DNA from: Nocardioides pinisoli
GTDB taxonomy: Bacteria; Actinomycetota; Actinomycetes; Propionibacteriales; Nocardioidaceae
Assembly (NCBI RefSeq): GCF_024199985.1
Contig: NZ_JANARS010000012.1
Location: 1-64,000, forward strand
Reading direction: 5' to 3'
DNA length: 64,000 nucleotides
Made by a program: the position numbers and the translations under genes
Shown here: in pieces, positions 24,612 to 32,760 of the stretch
Layout: each line of letters starts with the position of its first letter
Numbering within the stretch: the stretch's first letter is position 1
Notes under the pieces: generated by a model
What the model was told of the DNA's origin: nothing
Seen by the model: only the letters and a program-made list of their open reading frames with translations
The model's database searches: none

Positions 24612-25391
24612 TCAGACCTCCGTCACCACGACGTCGAGCTGGGTGCCCCTCGCCGTGGGCTCGCCGACCTCGACGGTCCAGCCGAGCCGGCCGAGGGCGT
24701 CGGCCAGCGCGGCCGGCGTGCGCGGGTTGGCGCCGTCCTCGAGCAGGGCGCGGACGATGCGCCCCTTGGTCGCCTTGTTGAAGTGGCTCACCGCCGACCG
24801 CCTGCCGCCCGATTCGTGGAGGACGCGCACCGTCGCGACGCGGCGGGCCGCCTCCGGCGCCGGGCGCCAGAAGGCGGCGTAGGTCCCGGAGCGGAGGTCG
24901 ACGAGCAGGCCAGTGCCGACCGCCTCGGTCACGGCCTCGCCGAGGACCTCGCGCCACACGCCGGCGACCGAGCCGGTCCCCGGCAGCGTCGCGTCGCCGG
25001 AGAGGCGGTAGGCCGGGATCCGGTCACCGGGTCGCACGATGCCGAAGAGCGAGCTGGTGACCGCCACCCGCGCGGTCGCCCGGCGGCGGGCAGCGGGGGA
25101 GAGGGTGTCGAATCCGAGCGCGTCGTAAAGCACCCCGGTGTAGATGGCATCGGCGCGGGCGGTCGGCGCGTCCGCCAGGTCGGCGTTGCGCTGCACCAGG
25201 TCGCGCTGGGCGGGACCCAGCCCCAGCACCGCAGCAGCCTTCTCCGGGTCGTCGGCGCACAGGCGGACCAGCGCCTCCAGCAGCGTCGTACGGGCGGGGG
25301 TCAGGGACGGTGAGGAGAGCGAGCCCAGGTCGAGGGGCTTGCCGCGGCGGGGAGCGGTCTTGCCCTCGCTGGGCGGCAGGAGGATGAGCAC
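24612..25391 (-). CDS. yaaA: YaaA-type peroxide stress protein
   Basis: The 259-residue protein opens with LILLPPSEGKTAPRRGKPLD, the hallmark of the UPF0246/YaaA family, and carries SLFGIVRPGDRIPAYRL and a basic SHFNKATKGRIVRALL near the end. In E. coli YaaA lowers free iron under peroxide stress. The GTG at 25391 is chosen because homology starts there; the frame is open further upstream, over the RNase gene start. It is divergent from the RNB ribonuclease, 52 nt apart. Confidence 0.88.
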   Translation of the reverse strand: MLILLPPSEGKTAPRRGKPLDLGSLSSPSLTPARTTLLEALVRLCADDPEKAAAVLGLGPAQRDLVQRNADLADAPTARADAIYTGVLYDALGFDTLSPAARRRATARVAVTSSLFGIVRPGDRIPAYRLSGDATLPGTGSVAGVWREVLGEAVTEAVGTGLLVDLRSGTYAAFWRPAPEAARRVATVRVLHESGGRRSAVSHFNKATKGRIVRALLEDGANPRTPAALADALGRLGWTVEVGEPTARGTQLDVVVTEV

Positions 25392-25443
25392 GCGCGCAAG
25401 CGTAGGCAGCGTCCGCCGTGACCACCCGGCTAGGGTCCCGGGT

Positions 25444-26895
25444 ATGCCCAGCAACCGTGTGGTGAAGGTCCGGTCGACAGGCGACAGCGTGACGGCGCAG
25501 GAGATGCGTGACGGCATCGCTGCCATCCAGGCCGACCTCGAGGTGACGCCGACCTTCCCCGAGGCCGTCGAGCGCGCCGCCGCCGAGGCCGCTGCCGCGC
25601 CGCGCCTGCCCGAGCTCGACCGCACCGACATCCCGTTCGTGACCATCGATCCCGACTCGGCACGCGACCTCGACCAGGCGATGCACATCGAGCGTGACGG
25701 CTCGGGCTACGTGGTGCACTACGCGATCGCCGACGTGGCCGCCTTCGTCACGGCGGGCGACCCGGTGGACGTCGAGGCCAACCGTCGGGGCGAGACGCTC
25801 TACGGCGCCGACTCCAAGATCCCGCTCCACCCGCCGGTGCTCAGCGAGGGAGCCGCGTCGCTGCTGCCCGACGAGGTGCGCCCGGCGCTGCTCTGGACCA
25901 TCAAGGTCGACGAGACCGGTGAGGGCACCGACGTCGGGGTCGAGCGGGCGCTGGTGCGCTCGCGGGCCAAGCTGTCCTACGAGGGCGTGCAGGCCGACCT
26001 CGACGCAGGCAGGGCCGACGAGCTCATCGGCCTGCTGAAGGAGGTCGGCGAGCTGCGCCTGGCCCGCGAGGCCGCGCGCGGCGGGGTGTCGCTGCCGCTG
26101 CCCGAGCAGGAGCTGATCGAGAACGGCGACGGGCACTGGGAGCTGGAGTTCCGCCGGCTCACCCCGGTCGAGACGTGGAACGCCCAGATCTCCCTCCTCA
26201 CCGGGATGGCCGCCGCCTCGCTCATGGTCTACGCCCGCATCGGTGTCCTCCGCACCCTGCCGCCGGCCGATCCCCACGACGTGCAGCGCCTGCACCGCAC
26301 CGCCCGCGCCCTCGGCATCTCCTGGCCGGCCGAGCAGCTCTACCCCGACTTCATCCGCACGCTCGACCCCGCGCAGCCCACCCACGCCGCGATGATCGTG
26401 GCCTGCACGCGCCTGCTGCGCGGCGCGGGCTACGTGACGTTCAACGGCGAGCTGCCGGAGCAGGCCCAGCACTCCGCGCTCGCCTCGGAGTACGCCCACG
26501 TGACCGCCCCGCTGCGCCGGCTCGCCGACCGCTACGCCGGCGAGATCTGCGTGGCACTGTGCGCCGGCACCGACGTCCCGTCGTGGGTCGTGGAGGCGAT
26601 GGCCCAGCTGCCCGACACGATGACCGAGTCGGGTCGCCGGGCCAACCGCTACGAGAACGCCGTCGTCGACCTCTGCGAGGCCGAGCTGCTGAAGAACCGT
26701 GTCGGCGAGACCTTCGGCGCCGTCGTCGTCGAGGTCGACGAGAAGGACCCGACCAGGGGCGACGTCACGATCCAGGACCCGGCCATCGAGGCGAAGGTCT
26801 CGGGATCCACCGACCTGCCCCTCGGCGATGAGGTCCGGGTGGTGCTGGTGCAGGCCGACCCGAGGTCCCGGGCGGTCTCGTTCGAGCCGGCCTGA
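25444..26895 (+). CDS. RNB-domain (RNase II family) exoribonuclease
   Basis: The 483-residue 3'-5' exoribonuclease has the catalytic acidic motif DPDSARDLDQAM near residue 68 and the YAIADVAAFV and ASEYAHVTAPLRRLADR stretches of RNB proteins. It is shorter than E. coli RNase II/R (~640-810) because it lacks the N-terminal cold-shock domains. The C-terminal ~75 residues could form an S1-like barrel. This compact form is typical of actinobacteria. Confidence 0.92.
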   Translation: MPSNRVVKVRSTGDSVTAQEMRDGIAAIQADLEVTPTFPEAVERAAAEAAAAPRLPELDRTDIPFVTIDPDSARDLDQAMHIERDGSGYVVHYAIADVAAFVTAGDPVDVEANRRGETLYGADSKIPLHPPVLSEGAASLLPDEVRPALLWTIKVDETGEGTDVGVERALVRSRAKLSYEGVQADLDAGRADELIGLLKEVGELRLAREAARGGVSLPLPEQELIENGDGHWELEFRRLTPVETWNAQISLLTGMAAASLMVYARIGVLRTLPPADPHDVQRLHRTARALGISWPAEQLYPDFIRTLDPAQPTHAAMIVACTRLLRGAGYVTFNGELPEQAQHSALASEYAHVTAPLRRLADRYAGEICVALCAGTDVPSWVVEAMAQLPDTMTESGRRANRYENAVVDLCEAELLKNRVGETFGAVVVEVDEKDPTRGDVTIQDPAIEAKVSGSTDLPLGDEVRVVLVQADPRSRAVSFEPA

Positions 26896-26924
26896 GCGGC
26901 GTACGCGGGTCTGGTCCCACCAGG

Positions 26925-28103
26925 ATGTTTCAGTCCCTACGGGTGTGGGGAGCCTCTGCGAAACCGCGTTGGGTGAACGCTCAACGTATGTGGCCAGACG
27001 ACGCGCCGCTCCCGACCCGGGACGCCCCCCAGCTGGCCACCGTCCTCGTGCCCAGCGACGGCGCGGTCGCTGCTGACGCATCCTCGGCCCAGGCCCCGGA
27101 GACCCCGGTCACGACGACCGACGGTCCGACGGGTGGCCCGACCCCCACCCCGACACCGACGTCCACCCCGACCTCCACCCCGACGTCCGAGCCGACCACC
27201 ACCCCGGATGCCGAGACGGGCGACGACGTCACCGAACCGGACGGCAGCGACACCTGGATCTTCCCGTCCGACGAGCCGCTCGCTCCGGGGGAGGGCGACA
27301 ACCAGGCCGTCTCGGTGAACACCACCGACGAGACCGCGGCCTACTCGGTGGCCTTCGCGCTGGTGTGGGCCGACGGCTCCGAGCCGGCGGAGAACACGAA
27401 CGAGGCGTTCGCCGCCGCCAGCTGCACGAGCTGTGCCGCCATCGCCGTCGCGTTCCAGGTCGTGCTGGTGGTCGGCGACGTCGACGTCGCGGTTCCGCAG
27501 AACCTGGCGGTCTCCGCGAACTACGAGTGCACCAGCTGCCTGACGTACGCCCTGGCCGTCCAGCTGTTCGTCACGCTGCCGGGCCCGTTGAGCGACGACG
27601 CCGTCGCCTCCATCAACGAGCTGTGGCAGCAGATCGCCGACTTCGGCGCCGACATCGCGAACGTCCCCCTCGACCAGATCCAGGTGCAGCTGACGGCGTA
27701 CGAGCAGCAGGTGCTCGACATCATCGAGGCCGACCAGGGCCCGCTCACGGACACCGACCCAGCCACCCCCACGGACGACCCGTCGTCCTCGCCGGACGAG
27801 TCGGACACGGAGTCGCCCTCGGACACGCCCACGCTCGAGCCCACCCAGCCGAGCGGATCCACGACCACCCCCGGCGCGCCGACACCCTCGGAGAGCACCA
27901 GCCCGACGCCGAGCGAGGCGCCGACCGAGACCCTCACCGAGTCGCCGACCGAGTCGCCGACCGAGAGCCCGACGGAGACCCCGACGGAGACCCCGACGGA
28001 GACCCCGACGGAGACCCCGACGACGAGCCCGACCAGCCCGGCGCCCACGAGCGCCAGCCCGACGCCGTCGGGCGACACCAGCGAGTCCGCCAGCCCCGGG
28101 TGA
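26925..28103 (+). CDS. Protein with a paired-CxxC domain and a Thr-Pro repeat tail
   Basis: After ~110 residues of Pro/Thr-rich sequence comes a compact domain (about 125-260) beginning NQAVSVNTTDETAAYSVAFA, with Cys pairs CTSC at 167/170 and CTSC at 202/205. The last ~120 residues are Ser/Pro/Thr/Glu repeats ending in four exact PTET units. The domain resembles the extracytoplasmic part of actinobacterial proteins annotated as peptide zinc metalloproteases, but their membrane protease half is absent here. No signal peptide or membrane segment is visible, so the gene may be 5'-truncated. The start at 26925 is uncertain. Confidence 0.65.
   Translation: MFQSLRVWGASAKPRWVNAQRMWPDDAPLPTRDAPQLATVLVPSDGAVAADASSAQAPETPVTTTDGPTGGPTPTPTPTSTPTSTPTSEPTTTPDAETGDDVTEPDGSDTWIFPSDEPLAPGEGDNQAVSVNTTDETAAYSVAFALVWADGSEPAENTNEAFAAASCTSCAAIAVAFQVVLVVGDVDVAVPQNLAVSANYECTSCLTYALAVQLFVTLPGPLSDDAVASINELWQQIADFGADIANVPLDQIQVQLTAYEQQVLDIIEADQGPLTDTDPATPTDDPSSSPDESDTESPSDTPTLEPTQPSGSTTTPGAPTPSESTSPTPSEAPTETLTESPTESPTESPTETPTETPTETPTETPTTSPTSPAPTSASPTPSGDTSESASPG
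27975..28022 (+). repeat. 12-bp coding tandem repeat (four exact copies)
   Basis: GAGACCCCGACG is repeated four times without change, encoding Glu-Thr-Pro-Thr units; degenerate copies extend back to about 27930. It forms part of the disordered tail of the Cys-pair protein and is likely length-variable. Confidence 0.8.
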
Positions 28104-28136
28104 GGGGCGGGCGGGTGCGGCCGTACGGTCCGGCGC

Positions 28137-28215
28137 GTCGGACGACCAGAAGTCCGGCGCGGGCCGGTCCTCAGGCGGGACGGGCCAGGTGGTCGGCGAC
28201 TTCTGGTCGTCCGAC
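28137..28215. repeat. Inverted repeat pair with 18-bp arms at the 3' end of the DUF559 gene
   Basis: GTCGGACGACCAGAAGTC (28137-28154) and its exact reverse complement (28198-28215) are 43 nt apart. The right arm encodes residues VGRPEV near the end of the DUF559 protein. The pair may terminate both convergent genes. The same word recurs at 29110, on the other side of the gene. Confidence 0.75.
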
Positions 28216-29055
28216 AGGCCGGACCAGCTCGGCCAGCACCCAGCGGACGTAGGCCTGGTCGTGCATCACCTGCTCCCACGTGAAGCGGAGCACGCGCCAT
28301 CCGCGGAGCACCAACAGGTTGTAGCGGGCACAGTCCTTGCGGTGGGCCTTGCGCGAGGCGTGGAACGACCACGAGTCGGCCTCGAGCACCAGGCGCAGCA
28401 CGTGGCACACGAGGTCGGGGTGCACGACGCCTGTGCCGAGGTCGACCTCTGCCTGCGGCTCGACGACGAGCCCGGCCTCGATGCACAGGGCTCTCAGCAC
28501 CGACTCGAAAGGGTTCGCGGCCCGGCCGTCGGCGTGCCGCAGCACGCGGCGTACGGCAGCAGCGCCGGCACCGCGTACGTCGATCGCGTCGAGCTCCTCG
28601 CGGCTGACGTCGCCGTGCCTCAGGGCGGAGTCGGCGATGGCGAGGGCCTCGTCGAAGTCGAGGACGCGCGCGCAATCGACCACCGTGCGCAGTGGTGTCG
28701 TCACGCCGTCGACGACCTGGTCGTCCGCGAGGTTGGCCCAGTGGATGGCGACGTCGGCGCGTTGGCACGGGGTGAGCTTGCGGCCTCGACCCACCATCAG
28801 CTCGGGGTGCTCGGGCTGCCCCTTGAGCTCCCATCCGTGGTGCGCGGCGGCGCTGCGCAGGCACACCACGGCCGTGAGCCGGGCTGCCGCGGCCCTCGCT
28901 TCTGTCGCCGTCGCCAGGACATATCGCCCGCGCACCGGGCGCTGCAGCCGACCGAGCGCCACCGCGGTGCGCAGGCGCCGGCGGGTCGTGAGCCGGAGCA
29001 GCCGGCTCGCCGAGGCGGTGCCGCCGAGGCGCTCGAGGGCGGCGACCGGGTCCAT
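28171..29055 (-). CDS. DUF559 endonuclease-domain protein with AbiEi-like winged helix
   Basis: Residues 1-45 look like the winged helix of AbiEi-type proteins (DPVAALERLGGTASASRLLR then VRGRYVL). The C-terminal third is a PD-(D/E)XK-like DUF559 nuclease fold related to very-short-patch-repair enzymes, with NPFESVLRALC, HPDLVCHVLRLVLEADSWSF and the HRKDCARYNLL helix. The protein is 294 residues long; the ATG at 29055 starts the homology. Such genes are multicopy in many actinobacteria and their role (defence, mobile or repair) is unsettled. Copies of one palindromic word bracket it on both sides. Confidence 0.82.
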   Translation of the reverse strand: MDPVAALERLGGTASASRLLRLTTRRRLRTAVALGRLQRPVRGRYVLATATEARAAAARLTAVVCLRSAAAHHGWELKGQPEHPELMVGRGRKLTPCQRADVAIHWANLADDQVVDGVTTPLRTVVDCARVLDFDEALAIADSALRHGDVSREELDAIDVRGAGAAAVRRVLRHADGRAANPFESVLRALCIEAGLVVEPQAEVDLGTGVVHPDLVCHVLRLVLEADSWSFHASRKAHRKDCARYNLLVLRGWRVLRFTWEQVMHDQAYVRWVLAELVRPVGRPEVADHLARPA

Positions 29056-29109
29056 GGGGTGCAGCCTGCCCGGTCTGCCTGCTGTCGCGCTCCGGTCATC
29101 CACAGGCGG

Positions 29110-29188
29110 GTCGGACGACCAGAAGCAACACCGGCGGCGACGAGCCACGCTCGCGGACGGCGTACGACGGCGGTTGTGGTCGTCCGAC
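29110..29188. repeat. Second inverted repeat pair, upstream of the DUF559 gene
   Basis: GTCGGACGACCAGAAG (29110-29125) and an imperfect reverse complement ending TGGTCGTCCGAC (29177-29188) flank 51 nt. The word is the same as in the pair at the other end of the DUF559 gene. The pair lies between the gene start and the RNase P RNA. Confidence 0.65.
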
Positions 29189-29201
29189 GCGCCGGGAGGG
29201 G

Positions 29202-29580
29202 AGTGGGTCGGCCTGTAGGCCGGGTTCTGTCCCGCTGACGCGGGGGCGACCATCCATCTGCGACGACCGTTGCCGGCCGCCTGGTGCGATCTACCCGGAT
29301 GCTCGGGCGGGCCGCCCTCGGACGCATCCTGTCTGATCTTGCTCCGGGTGGGGTTTGCCTAGCTGCGCCGGTCGCCCGGCGCACTGGTGGTCTCTTGCAC
29401 CACCGTTTCACCCTTACCGGCACCGCGCCGGAGCACGGTGCAGGCGGTCTGTTCTCTGTGGCACTGATCCCGCGGGTTGCCCCGGGTGGCTGTTGGCCAC
29501 CACCCTGCCCTGTGGAGCCCGGACCTTCCTCGACCCCTCACTCGCGCGAGGTGCCGCGGCCGCCCGGCCGACCCACTCGA
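29202..29580 (-). ncRNA. rnpB: RNase P RNA (type A)
   Basis: The minus strand begins CGAGTGGGTCGGCCGGGCGG and ends CCGGCCTACAGGCCGACCCACTC-like, so the two ends pair to form P1. Conserved core words are present, including the P4 strand GAGGAAGGTCCGGGCTCC near the 5' end and ACAGAACCCGGCC near the 3' end. The length of about 380 nt fits actinobacterial type A RNase P RNA, the ribozyme that matures tRNA 5' ends. Ends are good to a few bases. It follows map on the same strand. Confidence 0.93.
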
Positions 29581-29585
29581 GGCTG

Positions 29586-29591
29586 AGTCTA
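29586..29591 (-). promoter_or_regulatory. -10 box of rnpB overlapping the map stop codon
   Basis: TAGACT on the minus strand lies 6-7 nt before the rnpB 5' end and uses the TAG stop of map as its first three bases. The -35 region is weak and inside map. This is the best promoter candidate for the RNase P RNA. Confidence 0.5.
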
Positions 29592-30437
29592 GGGGTGCGT
29601 CAGCACCTCGGCGCCATCCTCGGTCACGAGGAGGGTGTGCTCGAACTGAGCGGAGCGGCGGCGGTCCTTGGTGACGACCGTCCAGCCGTCGTCCCACATG
29701 TCGTAGTCGGGCGTGCCGAGGTTGAGCATCGGCTCGATGGTGAAGGTCATGCCGACGCGGATCTCGTCGTCGAAGCGCTCGTCGTCGTAGTGCGGGATGA
29801 TCAGCCCGGAGTGGAACGCGGTGCCGATGCCGTGGCCGGTGAAGTCGCGGACGACGCCGTAGCCGAAGCGCTTGGCGTAGGCCTCGATGACGCGGCCGAT
29901 GATGTTGACGCGCCGCCCCGGCTTGACCGCCTTGATCGCGCGGTCGAGGGCCTCGCGCGTGCGCTCGACGAGGAGTCGCGACTCCTCGTCGACGTCGCCG
30001 GCGAGGAAGGTGGCGTTGGTGTCACCGTGGACACCGCCGATGAAGGCGGTGATGTCGATGTTGACGATGTCGCCGTCCTCGACGACGCGCGAGTCGGGGA
30101 TGCCGTGGCAGATCACCTCGTTGACGCTCGAGCACAGCGACTTGGGGAAGCCGCGGTAGCCCAGCGTCGAGGGATAGGCGCCGTGGTCGCAGAGGAACTC
30201 GTGGCCGATGCGGTCGAGCTCGTCGGTGGTCACACCCGGTACGACGTGGGAGCCGACGAGGTCGCGGGCCTGGGCGGCCAGGCGGCCGGCGATCCGCATG
30301 CGCTCGATCGTCTCGGCATCCTTGACCTCCTCGCCCGTGAACCGCTGCGGCGTCGGCCGGTCGACGTACTCCGGGCGGGCGATGTGGGCGGGCACGGAAC
30401 GACGCGCAGACACCTCTGCGGGGGACACGACAGGCAC
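29589..30437 (-). CDS. map: Type I methionine aminopeptidase
   Basis: The 282-residue enzyme removes N-terminal methionine. All five metal ligands of the pita-bread fold are found: Asp in NIDITAF, Asp in HGDTNATF, His in TGHGIGTAFH, Glu in FTIEPML and Glu in QFEHTLLV. An N-terminal extension of ~40 residues with PEYVDRPTP resembles mycobacterial MapB rather than the short form. The GTG at 30437 is chosen at the start of that extension. rnpB follows directly. Confidence 0.95.
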   Translation of the reverse strand: MPVVSPAEVSARRSVPAHIARPEYVDRPTPQRFTGEEVKDAETIERMRIAGRLAAQARDLVGSHVVPGVTTDELDRIGHEFLCDHGAYPSTLGYRGFPKSLCSSVNEVICHGIPDSRVVEDGDIVNIDITAFIGGVHGDTNATFLAGDVDEESRLLVERTREALDRAIKAVKPGRRVNIIGRVIEAYAKRFGYGVVRDFTGHGIGTAFHSGLIIPHYDDERFDDEIRVGMTFTIEPMLNLGTPDYDMWDDGWTVVTKDRRRSAQFEHTLLVTEDGAEVLTHP

Positions 30438-30456
30438 GGCGCGAGTGTAGTAAGCG

Positions 30457-30512
30457 GGTCTCGATACGCCCCTGTCGCGACCTCGCAAGCTCGGTCGCGG
30501 GGGCACTCGACC
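30457..30512. repeat. REP-like intergenic palindromic element
   Basis: A block that opens GGTCTCGATACG and closes CACTCGACC contains an imperfect hairpin made of TCGCGACC-like and GGTCGCGG-like arms. This architecture recurs in intergenic regions of many Nocardioides-type genomes. Only one copy is seen in this window. Confidence 0.5.
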
Positions 30513-30560
30513 TCCCGCCACACGCGGGACTCGTGCCTCGTGCCCCGCTAGTGTCGTGAC

Positions 30561-30785
30561 ATGAGCGAGAACGAATACTGGTTCTGCCTGACCCACCACA
30601 CGGTCGAGGGCAGGGACGGCTGCCGCAACAGCGACCGCCTCGGTCCCTACGCGTCGGCCGCGGAGGCCTCGCGCGCGCTCGAGAAGGTCGAGGAGCGCAA
30701 CGAGGAGTGGGACAACGACCCGAAGTGGAACGACGACGCGCCGGGCTCCGGCGACGGTCTCAGCGACGGCACCCCGGACAACTGA
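30561..30785 (+). CDS. Small conserved hypothetical protein
   Basis: The 74-residue acidic protein begins MSENEYWFCLTHHTVEGRDG and contains Cys9, His12, His13 and Cys21, spaced so that a metal site is possible. A central helix (AAEASRALEKVEERNEEWDN) resembles those of small actinobacterial proteins with the GPYASAAEASRAL motif. Function is unknown. It lies tail-to-tail, with no gap, against the Lys/Ala-rich protein gene. Confidence 0.78.
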   Translation: MSENEYWFCLTHHTVEGRDGCRNSDRLGPYASAAEASRALEKVEERNEEWDNDPKWNDDAPGSGDGLSDGTPDN

Positions 30786-31406
30786 TCACTTCTTCTTGTT
30801 CTTCTTGCCCTTGACGGGGTTGGCCGACTGAGCGACGTCGGCGGCGACGCGGACGCTCTTGAGCGCCCGCTTGGTGTTCTTGTCGAGGGTCTTCGTGAGC
30901 TCGGCGATCGCGGCCTCGTACTGCTTGCTCACCCGGGCGGCCGTCTCGGCGGCGACCCGCTCGGCGGTGTCCTGCGCGACCTTCTGGATCATCGCCGCGG
31001 TGCTGATCGCCTGGGTGCCGGCGTCGACGGCGCGCTCGGCGGGGGAGCGGCGTGCCGGGGTCGCCACGGACGTGTCGGCGGGCGCGGACTTCGTGGCGGT
31101 GCTCGTCCCGGCGGCGGGCGTCTTCTTGGCGGGGGCCTTCCTGGCGGCGGTCGACTTCGTGGCGGTGCTCTTCTTCTTGGCCGCGGACTTCCGGGCCGTG
31201 GTCTTCTTCGCGGGGCTCTTGGTCGCGGGAGCCTTCTTCGCCGTGGACTTCTTCGCGGTGGACTTCTTCGCGGTGCTCGTCTTCTTGGCGGTGGTGCTCG
31301 CGGGCGTCTTCTTCGCGGTGGTCTTCTTCGCCGGCGTCTTCTTGGCGGTGGTCTTCTTCGCGGTGGTCGTGGTGGCTGCCGTCTTCTCGGCCGGGGTCTC
31401 GCTCAC
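30786..31406 (-). CDS. Histone H1-like Lys/Ala-rich protein
   Basis: Residues 8-110 are repeats of KKTTAKKTPAKK type, the pattern of histone H1 tails and of bacterial DNA compaction proteins such as HupB tails. Residues ~115-195 form a predicted helical domain (VDAGTQAISTAAMIQKVAQD, ETAARVSKQYEAAIAELTKT), and the end is KGKKNKKK. Net charge is strongly positive, so binding to DNA or another polyanion is likely. Unlike HupB it has no HU fold. The helical domain also recalls phasin-like proteins, so granule association cannot be excluded. Confidence 0.8.
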   Translation of the reverse strand: MSETPAEKTAATTTTAKKTTAKKTPAKKTTAKKTPASTTAKKTSTAKKSTAKKSTAKKAPATKSPAKKTTARKSAAKKKSTATKSTAARKAPAKKTPAAGTSTATKSAPADTSVATPARRSPAERAVDAGTQAISTAAMIQKVAQDTAERVAAETAARVSKQYEAAIAELTKTLDKNTKRALKSVRVAADVAQSANPVKGKKNKKK

Positions 31407-31481
31407 GGAGGGCTCCTCGCGTCGTCGGGTTGCCTGATCCTGCCGCGCCTGACGCGTGTTGTCACCGGCTAGCGTGTCGCC

Positions 31482-31763
31482 GTGCCCCGACCCGCCGTCC
31501 GCGAACGGCTCTCGCCGTGGCCGTTCGCCGGCATGGTCGGGCTGGCCTGCGTCGCGTTCCTGATCGGGGCGACCGGGGTCGCGGTCGGAGCGCCGTGGTG
31601 GGCGCTGGTGCTGCTCGCCCTCGTCTGGGTGGCGGCCCTGCTGGTGGCGGTCGCGTGGTTCACGAGCCGGCCCCGGGCGGTCGTGCTGCTCCCGGTGGCC
31701 GTCGCGCTGGTGTGGTTCGCGACCGTGGTCGGCGGCGCGCGCTGGCTCGGCTGGTCGGCCTGA
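31482..31763 (+). CDS. Small multi-span membrane protein
   Basis: This 93-residue protein has three hydrophobic segments, near residues 13-35, 37-60 and 66-84, separated by short Arg-containing loops. It is found between genes of the conserved backbone but belongs to no family I recognise. GTG is the start. It converges on panB, with stops 19 nt apart. Confidence 0.7.
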   Translation: MPRPAVRERLSPWPFAGMVGLACVAFLIGATGVAVGAPWWALVLLALVWVAALLVAVAWFTSRPRAVVLLPVAVALVWFATVVGGARWLGWSA

Positions 31764-31782
31764 CCAGCGCGGCGCCCGGTGG

Positions 31783-32640
31783 TCAGAACGTGTGCTCGGC
31801 GCCCGGGAACGTGCCGCCGCGGACGTCGTCGGCGTAGGCCCTGGCCGCCTCGAGCAGGACGCCGTGCACGTCGGCGTACTGCTTGACGAACCGCGCCATC
31901 CGGCCGGTGCGCAGGCCGAAGGCGTCCTGCCACACCAGCACCTGGCCGTCGCACCCGGCGCCCGCGCCGATGCCGATCGTCGGGATGGTCAGCTCCTTGC
32001 TGATCCGCTCCGCGACGTCGCCGGGCACCATCTCCATGACGACGGCGAAGGCGCCCGCCTCCTGCACGGCGTGGGCGTCGGCGATGACGCGGTCGCTCGC
32101 GTCACCGCGGCCCTGGACGCGATAGCCGCCGAGGGTGTGCTCGCTCTGCGGGGTGAAGCCGATGTGCGCCATGACCGGGATGCCGCCGCGCGTGCACTTC
32201 TCGATGACCGGTGCCATCTCGGCGCCGCCCTCGAGCTTCACGCAGTGGGCGCCGGCCTCCTTCATGAAGCGCACCGCGGTGAGGTAGCCCTGCTCGGGGG
32301 ACGCCTGGTAGCTGCCGAAGGGCAGGTCGCCCACGACCATCGCGCGCTTCACCGAGCGGGCCACCGCGCGGGTGAGGGGGAGCAGCTCGTCGACGGTGAC
32401 CGGCAGCGACGTCTCGTTGCCCAGGACGTTGTTGGAGGCCGAGTCGCCGACCAGGAGCAGGTCGATCCCCGCCTCGTCGAAGGTGGCGGCGGTGTACATG
32501 TCGTACGCCGTCAGCATCGTGATCTTGTCGCCGCGCTCCTTCATCTCGCGCAGGTGGTGCGTGCGCACGCGCTTGACGGGGGCCGCCGGCGCGGCGGGCC
32601 CCGAGCCGTAGGGGGCGGTCTCTTCAGGCTGCTGGGACAT
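31783..32640 (-). CDS. panB: 3-methyl-2-oxobutanoate hydroxymethyltransferase (PanB)
   Basis: The 285-residue enzyme makes ketopantoate from alpha-ketoisovalerate and methylene-tetrahydrofolate in coenzyme A synthesis. Family motifs are clear: MLTAYDMYTAATFDEAG, LLVGDSASNNVLG, VKLEGG, VMAHIGFTPQ and IPTIGIGAGAGCDGQVLV. The first ~22 residues are a Pro/Ala-rich extension. panB holds the same relative position in mycobacteria (Rv2225). No panC or panD is adjacent. Confidence 0.96.
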   Translation of the reverse strand: MSQQPEETAPYGSGPAAPAAPVKRVRTHHLREMKERGDKITMLTAYDMYTAATFDEAGIDLLLVGDSASNNVLGNETSLPVTVDELLPLTRAVARSVKRAMVVGDLPFGSYQASPEQGYLTAVRFMKEAGAHCVKLEGGAEMAPVIEKCTRGGIPVMAHIGFTPQSEHTLGGYRVQGRGDASDRVIADAHAVQEAGAFAVVMEMVPGDVAERISKELTIPTIGIGAGAGCDGQVLVWQDAFGLRTGRMARFVKQYADVHGVLLEAARAYADDVRGGTFPGAEHTF

Positions 32641-32760
32641 GCTCGCTCCTCGTCATCTCGCGGCTCCCCGATGGAGTCCACGGACCGCATTCAGGCTAGA
32701 CCCGACCCGCCGGTACGACGCTGTGGTGGTGCTCACACGCCCGAGGGCGGCCGCTCGCGC

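Noticed and set aside
27930..28022. Repeat array that might be taken for a CRISPR
   Set aside because: Units are 12 bp without spacers and lie in frame in a Thr/Pro-rich coding tail.
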